In this document: positions 58,689 through 64,000 of the stretch, in pieces
Numbering within the stretch: position 1 is the first letter of the stretch
Layout of the letters: the number at the start of each line of letters is the position of its first letter
Assembly: GCA_963847985.1 (NCBI GenBank)
Contig: CAWKBS010000004.1
Location: 1-64,000, forward strand
DNA from: JAIBJN01 sp963847985
GTDB taxonomy: Bacteria; Actinomycetota; Thermoleophilia; Gaiellales; Gaiellaceae
DNA length: 64,000 nucleotides
Direction: 5' to 3'
Notes under the pieces: model-generated
Told to the model about the DNA's origin: nothing
Seen by the model: only the letters and a program-made list of their open reading frames with translations
The model's database searches: none
Translations under genes and position numbers: made by a program

Positions 58689-59501
58689 TCAGCCCGCGAG
58701 CTCGGCCAGGATCGCGTCCGCGAGCGGGGGCCAGGCGGCGAGCGCCCACTCGTCGAACTCCAGATCGGTCAGGCACGCGCACGCGACGCGGGCCTCGGGA
58801 TCGACCCAGAGGAACGTGCCGGCGCCGCCGAAGTGGCCGAAGGTCGCCGGCGAGTTGCGGGAGCCGGTCCAGTGCGGCCGCTTCGCGTCCTTGAGCTCGA
58901 AGCCGAGGCCCCAGTCGTTCGGCTCCTGGCGGCCGAGGCCCGGGAGCACGCCGCCGAGGCCGGGGAAGACGACCGTGGTCGCCTCGGCCAGCGTCTCAGG
59001 CGCGATCAGGGTCGGCGTCAGGAGCTCGCGCCCGAACGCGGCGAGGTCGGCGAGCGGCCCCCAGATCCCTTCGGACGGGCGGCCGCGGAGCTCGCAGCCG
59101 GCGAGCCCGAGCGGGTCGAGGACGGCAGCCTGGAGGTACTCGGCGAACGGCATCTCGGCGCGCTCGGCCAGGAGGTCGCCGACGAGGTCGAAGCCCGCGT
59201 TCGAGTAGATCCGCCGCTCCCCCGGCTTCCCGATCGGCGCGACGCCCTCGAAGGGGAGCCCGGAGGCGTGGGCGAGGAGGTGGCGCACGGTCGACCCGGG
59301 CGGGCCGGCGAGCTCGTCCAGGTCGAGCACGCCCTCCTCGGCTGCGACCAGCGCGGCGCAGGCGGTGAAGAGCTTCGTGACGGAGGCCCAGCGGAAAACC
59401 ATCTCCTGGGGCCCGCGCGCCGCGACGACCCCGCCGCCCGCGACCACGGCGACCGCCGCCGTCGGCGCGGGCCACGCGTCGATCTGCTCCAGCGCCTCCA
59501 C
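58689..59501 (-). CDS. serine hydrolase, class C beta-lactamase fold
   Basis: A 270-residue penicillin-binding-protein-like hydrolase: MVFRWASVTKLFTACAALVA contains the SxxK catalytic Ser/Lys, RRIYSNAGFDLVGDLLAER the Tyr-x-Asn motif, and a late TFGHFGGAGTFLWVD the HxG-type motif. No signal peptide is seen with the GTG at 59501. Likely an esterase or peptidase rather than a resistance enzyme. Confidence 0.85.
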   Translation of the reverse strand: MEALEQIDAWPAPTAAVAVVAGGGVVAARGPQEMVFRWASVTKLFTACAALVAAEEGVLDLDELAGPPGSTVRHLLAHASGLPFEGVAPIGKPGERRIYSNAGFDLVGDLLAERAEMPFAEYLQAAVLDPLGLAGCELRGRPSEGIWGPLADLAAFGRELLTPTLIAPETLAEATTVVFPGLGGVLPGLGRQEPNDWGLGFELKDAKRPHWTGSRNSPATFGHFGGAGTFLWVDPEARVACACLTDLEFDEWALAAWPPLADAILAELAG

Positions 59502-59521
59502 GGTCGGCGATACTAGGCGAG

Positions 59522-59914
59522 ATGGAGCGACGGACCGTCTCTTCCGGGTCTCCGTACGAGCCGGTCGTCGGCTACTCCCGGGCCGTGCGCGTGGGCGACC
59601 GGGTCTTCGTCGCCGGCTCGGCACCGATCATGGCCGACGGCTCCGATCCGCCCTCGGACGCCTACGGCCAGGCGAGGCGGTGCCTCGAGATCGTCGGCGA
59701 CGCGCTCCGTCAGGCCGGCGCGTCGCTGGAGGACGTGGTGAGGACGCGTGTCTACCTGACCGAGGCGGCGGCCTTCGACGGCTTCGCCAAGGCCCATGGG
59801 GAGGCATTCTCGGAGGTCCGACCCGCGAACACGACCGTCGTCGTGGCCGCGCTCCTCGATCCCCGCTGGCTGCTGGAGATCGAGGCCGAGGCGGTCGTCA
59901 CGACTCCAGAGTGA
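59522..59914 (+). CDS. RidA family protein
   Basis: A 130-residue YjgF/RidA protein: SGSPYEPVVGYSRAVRVGDR, VFVAGSAPI, ALRQAGASLEDVVRTRVYLT with the conserved Arg, and LLDPRWLLEIEAEAVV. RidA hydrolyses reactive enamine/imine intermediates. ATG 20 bp from the divergent hydrolase start. It overlaps the DUF192 gene tail by 17 bp. Confidence 0.9.
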   Translation: MERRTVSSGSPYEPVVGYSRAVRVGDRVFVAGSAPIMADGSDPPSDAYGQARRCLEIVGDALRQAGASLEDVVRTRVYLTEAAAFDGFAKAHGEAFSEVRPANTTVVVAALLDPRWLLEIEAEAVVTTPE

Positions 59915-60433
59915 GCCGGTCGCCCACGGCGACGCCCCAGTCCGAGAAGGCCCCCTGGTTCACCTCGAGCGCGCTCGCGTACGAGACGCCCGGGTCGTAG
60001 ACCTCGCACGGATCGGCCTCGCACGGCTCCATGTCCAGGATGGCGACGATCGTCCCGTCCTCGTCGGCGAAGGCGATTGAGAGCGGGATCAGCGTGTTCT
60101 TCATCCAGAAGCCGCCGCTGGTCGCCCCGTCGAAGAGGAAGATCATGCCCGCGTCGGCCGGCAGCGACTCACGGTTCATGAGCCCGACCTGGCGCTCCTC
60201 GTCGTCGTCGGCGACCTCTACCCGAACGACGACCTCCTCGCCGCCGGCCGTCTCGATCACCACCACCGGCCCGGACTCCTCCTCTCCTCGGTGGTCGTCG
60301 TCGGCGGCGCCTGCTCCGGCGTCGTCGTCCCGCCGCTCGGGATGGTCGTCGTCGGGGGCTGAGCCGTCTCGTCGTCGTCACCTCCGCAGGCGGCGACGAG
60401 CAGCACGATTGCGAGGACGGCGAGGCGTCGCAC
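59898..60433 (-). CDS. DUF192 lipoprotein, frameshifted
   Basis: The N-terminal frame (GTG at 60433) encodes a lipoprotein signal (RRLAVLAIVLLVAACGGDDD) and a Thr/Pro linker; sense continues in another frame from about 60283 (VVVIETAGGEEVVVRVEVAD) to 59898 with DUF192 motifs RQVGLMNRESLP, GGFWMKNTLIPLSIAFADED and ALEVNQGAFSDWGVAVGD. The switch lies in a GAGGAGAGGAGGAG tract at about 60273-60290. A single indel in the assembly is the simplest explanation. DUF192 domains are exported and of unknown role. Confidence 0.75.
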
Positions 60434-60492
60434 CCCGCCATCCTCGCAAACCGCGGACGGGCCCCGGAGGGCCCGCCGCGTCCCCGCGGCCG

Positions 60493-60759
60493 TCAGGCGA
60501 CCAGCGGGGTGCTCCAAAGCCGCGCGAAGAGCGCGACCAAGGCGACGGACGGCGCCGGCCTGGAGGCACCGCCCGCGCCCACCGGCGCGTGCGTCGGGTC
60601 GACGCCGCGACCGGCTCCGGCAGTCGCCGAGACCGGTCCGGGACAGGGCGTCGCGCGCCGGGAGCCCATGGCCGCCGCTGCGGAATCCGGAGTGGAGAGA
60701 GCGAACGCGGGCCAGAGCGCCAGGCGCCTGAGCAGCCAAGCTCTGTGCTGTCGCCGCAT
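60493..60759 (-). CDS. 88-residue hypothetical exported protein
   Basis: An ATG behind AAGGAGGGACGA opens an 88-codon frame with a basic N-terminus (MRRQHRAWLLRRLALWPAFA), an Ala-rich possible cleavage region (DSAAAAMG) and a hydrophobic C-terminus (SVALVALFARLW). The Shine-Dalgarno is strong, but the sequence is compositionally biased and no family is known. Confidence 0.4.
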   Translation of the reverse strand: MRRQHRAWLLRRLALWPAFALSTPDSAAAAMGSRRATPCPGPVSATAGAGRGVDPTHAPVGAGGASRPAPSVALVALFARLWSTPLVA

Positions 60760-60854
60760 TCGTCCCTCCTTCCGATCCCGTTCGGCGGTCTCCCACGAGA
60801 CGGTGACGCGGGCCATCTTCTTCCCGAGGCCGCGGAGTAGAGTTCGTGCCTCGC

Positions 60855-62055
60855 ATGAAGCAGATCTACCCCGCGACGATCACGGGCAAGGGCTTCGCCG
60901 AGGGAGGCAGCGTCCTCGACCATCGCTTCGGAGCCACCGAGCCGTTCACGCTCGGGGTCGAGGAGGAGTACATGCTCCTCGACCCGCAGACCTTCGACCT
61001 CGTCCAGCACGTCGAGACGGTGCTGACCTCCGCGATGGACGGCGAGTTCGACGACCGCGTGGGGCCCGAGCTCATGCAGTCCGTGCTCGAGATCTCGACG
61101 CCGGTCTGCAAGACCGCCGGGGCGATCGAGCACGAGCTGCGCAGGCTGCGCGGCCACGTCCAGCGGGCGGCCAACAGCCACGACCTCAGGGTCGGGTCGG
61201 CCGGGACGCACCCCTTCAGCCTCTTCGAGCGCCAGAAGATCACCGCCCGCGACCGCTACCGGAACCTCGTCGACCAGCTCCAGTACGTCGCTCGGCGCGA
61301 GCTGATCTTCGGCTGCCACATCCACGTCGCCGTCGACGACGCCGACAAGGCGGTGCACGTGATCAACGCGCTCCTCGTCCACCTGAGCGACCTGCTCGCG
61401 CTCTCGGCGAGCTCGCCGTTCTGGCGCGGCGAGCCGACCGGGCTCTCGTCGAGCAGGCAGATGGTCTTCGCCGCGTTCCCGCGCTCCGGGCCGCCGCCGC
61501 GCTTCCGCGACTACGAGGACTACGCCGAGGTCGTGGGCCAGCTCGAGAAGACGGGCTGCATCGCCGACTACACGCACATCTGGTGGGACGTCCGCCCGCA
61601 CCCTCGCTTCGGGACGATCGAGATTCGGGTGATGGACGCGATCACCCGCGTCGAGGAGACGGTGGCGATCACGGCGTACGTCCAGGGCCTGGTCAAGCAC
61701 TACTCCGAGCGCTACGACGCGGGCAAGGAGCTGCCGAGCTACCACCGCATCCTCGTGACCGAGAACAAGTGGCTGGGCGCCCGTTACGGCCTCGAGGCGC
61801 CCGGTGATGGACCTCGTCACCGGACGGCGCAACCGCGTGCCGATCGCGCAGCTCATCCGGCGGGCGCTCCGCGACATCGAGCCGCACGCGCGCGAGCTCG
61901 GCTCCGAGCGGGAGCTCGAGGGCATCCGGGACATCCTCGGCCGCGGCAACGGCGCCGACCGCCAGCTGCGGATCTTCAACGCGAACCGGGACATCGTCGA
62001 GGTGACGCGCGAGATCGCCGACGCGACCGAGGCCGGCGCTGCGGTGACGGCGTGA
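60855..62055 (+). CDS. glutamate-cysteine ligase type 2 (YbdK-like), frameshifted
   Basis: A carboxylate-amine ligase of the GCS2 family. The first frame (from ATG 60855) has FTLGVEEEYMLLDPQTFDLV, GPELMQSVLEISTPVCKTAG, FGCHIHVAVDDADKAVHVIN and WWDVRPHPRFGTIEIRVMDA; it would end EAP and continue in the second frame from 61804 (MDLVTGRRNRVPIAQLIRRA) to 62055. The change lies in GCGCCCGG near 61797-61804. Such enzymes form gamma-glutamyl amides; actinobacterial homologues are linked to low-molecular-weight thiols. The indel is probably from assembly. Confidence 0.78.
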
Positions 62056-62513
62056 TCGGCGTCGGCGACCCGATCCCGGACGTCAAGGTCTGGCGCTCGA
62101 CCTCGGAGACGATCGGCCTGCGCGAGCTGGCCGACCGGTCGCCCTACCTGCTCCTCTCGTACCTCTTCGACTGGTCGAGCACCTGCACGAACGAGCTCTC
62201 CGAGCTGAACGCGCGCCGGGACGAGCTGCTCTCCACCGGCGTGGCGCCGTACGGGATCTCGCGTGACAGCCCCTGGTCGCACGTCGCCTGGGGCCAGGCA
62301 CTGGACATCGAGGTGCCGCTCCTGTCGGACTGGACGGGCGAGGCCGTACGGGCGCTCGAGATCGTCCAGGAGTTCCGCGGGCTCACCGATGTCGCCCGCA
62401 GGGCCGCCTTCGTGGTGGACGGACAGGGCATCATCCGCGGCGCATGGCGGTACGGCGCATCCGAGACCTCGGACTTCGACATGCTCGTCGAGGCCGCTCG
62501 CTCGCTCTCGTAG
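62052..62513 (+). CDS. AhpC/TSA-type redoxin
   Basis: A 153-residue thioredoxin-fold peroxiredoxin-like protein: VGDPIPDVKVWRSTSETIGL, LFDWSSTCTNELSELNARRD with the candidate peroxidatic Cys, YGISRDSPWSHVAWGQAL and RAAFVVDGQGIIRGAWRYGA. GTG overlaps the ligase stop as GTGA, suggesting a shared role in thiol-based redox defence. Confidence 0.85.
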   Translation: MIGVGDPIPDVKVWRSTSETIGLRELADRSPYLLLSYLFDWSSTCTNELSELNARRDELLSTGVAPYGISRDSPWSHVAWGQALDIEVPLLSDWTGEAVRALEIVQEFRGLTDVARRAAFVVDGQGIIRGAWRYGASETSDFDMLVEAARSLS

Positions 62514-64000
62514 CGCTCTACACGGCTGCCGCTCTCGTCGCGACGCTGCCGGCGAGCCTCTCCCTGGGCAGCGAGTTCGTCGCGGACGGAGCGGACGGGC
62601 ACGGCGAGGCCGCGGCGGGCGACCATCTGCAAGCCGTCCACCGCTTCTGGCTCGTCGGGCACCAGCTCGGCCGCGGCGCGGCGCCGTGGGTCGACCCGTA
62701 CAGCTTCCAGCCGCTCGTCGACCCGCAGGTGGTGCTCGCCGGCTGGCCGTTCGGCTTCGCCTTCTGGCCGCTCGACGCGCTCTTCGGCCCGGTGCTCGCC
62801 TGGAACCTCCTCCTCCTGGGCACGATCGTGGCGGCGGGCCTGCTCACCTACGGCTGGCTCCGCGAGCTCGAGCTGCCGGCCGGCGCCGCGGCGGTCGGCG
62901 GCCTCGCGTTTGCGATCGCCCCCTACCGGCTCGCGCAGAGCGGGACGCACCTGCTCGGATGGATCGCCGTCCTGCTCCCGCTCGCCCTGCTCGCCTACGA
63001 ACGCTCAGGGCGGGCCGAGCGCGGCCGGAACGCGCATCTGTGGGGCGCGCTCGCAGCGGCCGCGATCGTCTCGCTCCCTCTGTCCGGACAGCTCCATCTG
63101 GCGCTCGGCGTCATCCCCTTCCTCGCCGTGTACGTCGCCGTCCGCGCCGCGCCCGTCGCCGCGGCGTGGGCGGCCGGCGGGCTCGTGGCGGCGGTAGGGA
63201 TCGGGCTCGCCGTCCACCTGGCGATCGTGCGGGACTCGGCGGAGAGCGGTGGGCGCTCGCTCCAGGAGGTCGGCGAGTACTCGGCTGCGCATCACCGACC
63301 TGCTCAGCCGGTGGCAGCCGGAAGAGTCCGAGCGGTTCGTCTATCTCGGCTGGCTGGTCCCCGTGCTCGCCGTGTCGGGCTTCGTCGTCCTCTGGCGGGC
63401 GCGGCAGCGCGCGCTCGCCGCCGTGCTCGGAGCAGGGGTGCTCGTGCCGGCGCTGCTGGCCCTCGGGACGACGCTCCCGCTCTACGAGTGGCTCTGGAAC
63501 GTGTTTCCGCCGCTGCGCTTCCCTCGCGTCCCGGGCCGTCTGATGCCGATCGCCGACCTCGCGGTCGCCGCGCTCGCGGCCGTGGCGGTGGCCCGGATCG
63601 CAGCCGCATCGGGACGGCGCGCCGCCGCGGCGGTCGGCGTGCTGCTCGCGCTCGTCGCGGCCGACCTGCTCGTCTTCCCTCTCGCCTCTTCCCGCGCCGA
63701 CCCCGACAACGCCGCCTACGCGGCGCTCGGGTCGTCGGACGAGAGCCGCGTGCTCGAGCTCCCGCTGTTCGAGCCCGGCATCCACTTCGGAAGCGTGTAC
63801 GACTACTACCAGCTCCAGGCTCCGCGCGAGCGGCCGGGTGGCTACTCGACACTCGTCCCTCGCGCCGCCTACGACTTCTACTTCATTCACAACCGCCTCT
63901 CCTGCGGCGTCTGGCTCCCCGGCGACGAGGAGACGCTCGCCGATCTGAACGTCCAGCACGTCGCCTACCACGCGGGCATGTACGAGCAGAGCGAAGTCCC
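62444..64000 (+). CDS. GT-C-like polytopic membrane protein, partial and frameshifted
   Basis: The ATG at 62444 overlaps the redoxin end. The first frame encodes a membrane N-terminus (LALVALYTAAALVATLPASL), HLQAVHRFWLVGHQLGRGAA and PWVDPYSFQPLVDPQVVLAG, then several helices to EVGEYSA. Sense continues in another frame from about 63287 (RITDLLSRWQPEESERFVYL) with helices, PLRFPRVPGRLMPIADLAVA and a soluble tail to the window end. This resembles GT-C/YfhO-like transferases using lipid-linked sugars. The shift near 63285 is probably an indel. Confidence 0.65.
   Translation, partial: MAVRRIRDLGLRHARRGRSLALVALYTAAALVATLPASLSLGSEFVADGADGHGEAAAGDHLQAVHRFWLVGHQLGRGAAPWVDPYSFQPLVDPQVVLAGWPFGFAFWPLDALFGPVLAWNLLLLGTIVAAGLLTYGWLRELELPAGAAAVGGLAFAIAPYRLAQSGTHLLGWIAVLLPLALLAYERSGRAERGRNAHLWGALAAAAIVSLPLSGQLHLALGVIPFLAVYVAVRAAPVAAAWAAGGLVAAVGIGLAVHLAIVRDSAESGGRSLQEVGEYSAAHHRPAQPVAAGRVRAVRLSRLAGPRARRVGLRRPLAGAAARARRRARSRGARAGAAGPRDDAPALRVALERVSAAALPSRPGPSDADRRPRGRRARGRGGGPDRSRIGTARRRGGRRAARARRGRPARLPSRLFPRRPRQRRLRGARVVGREPRARAPAVRARHPLRKRVRLLPAPGSARAAGWLLDTRPSRRLRLLLHSQPPLLRRLAPRRRGDARRSERPARRLPRGHVRAERSP

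Overview
The window is about 70% GC and reads like an actinobacterial chromosome, most plausibly a Thermoleophilia-type lineage (Gaiellales/Solirubrobacterales relatives). The evidence is frequent GTG/TTG starts, 4-bp ATGA/GTGA gene overlaps, a NucS mismatch endonuclease, an F420-type PPOX protein, an ECF sigma/RskA pair, a leaderless promoter, and the C-terminal Cys-rich Ig-like domain on a TolB-like protein. The taxonomic call is inference. No insertion sequence, phage or CRISPR array was seen. Seven genes each carry one apparent single-base frameshift, which looks more like residual indels in the assembly than biological decay.

Layout. 0-0.7 kb: start of a secreted PQQ-type sugar dehydrogenase (minus). 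1-10.4 kb: a plus-strand sugar-nucleotide and glycosyltransfer operon (epimerase, cytidylyltransferase, PIG-L deacetylase, two glycosyltransferases, RmlC-like epimerase, SAF-domain oxidoreductase, UDP-xylose synthase, UDP-glucose dehydrogenase). 10.5-13.2 kb: ECF sigma factor, RskA anti-sigma factor and an RTX-like secreted protein, with two divergent matching ECF-type promoters. 13.2-18.3 kb: LigD-type polymerase domain, large M14 peptidase, F420-type and VOC proteins. 18.4-20.6 kb (minus): an XRE-TPR regulator followed by two paralogous 29-residue hydrophobic peptides ending in GFPDGP, then a Flp pilin. 20.6-23.5 kb: an unassigned small RNA or leader with its own promoter and terminator, superoxide dismutase, tRNA-His, tRNA-Arg, nucS and a membrane protein.

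23.5-30.1 kb: TolB-like protein, AI-2E family transporter, Tat-type dioxygenase, Thr-rich anchored protein, tRNA-Gly and CtaG-like protein. 30.1-35.5 kb (minus): an IclR-led glycine/sarcosine/betaine reductase operon, iclR-grdE-grdB-grdC-trx-grdA, in which grdB and grdA each contain an in-frame UGA at the known selenocysteine position. No grdD is present. 35.6-45.9 kb: ABC exporter, cyclase/receiver fusion, a carbohydrate ABC importer whose first permease carries an inserted Ig-like domain, an FAD oxidoreductase and a membrane-anchored beta-helix protein. 46-53 kb: tRNA-Pro, two EamA transporters, a CAP-domain protein and a two-component pair with a 1311-residue multi-GAF kinase. 53-64 kb: isoleucyl-tRNA synthetase with non-canonical signature motifs, thioredoxin, EamA, NUDIX, serine hydrolase, RidA, DUF192, a glutamate-cysteine ligase-type enzyme, a redoxin and the start of a GT-C-like membrane protein.

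Two systems stand out. One is the selenoprotein reductase operon, which implies Sec insertion machinery elsewhere in the genome and lacks the usual acetyl-phosphate-forming subunit. The other is the XRE-TPR/peptide cassette, which has the architecture of an RRNPP-type peptide signalling system outside its usual Firmicutes setting.
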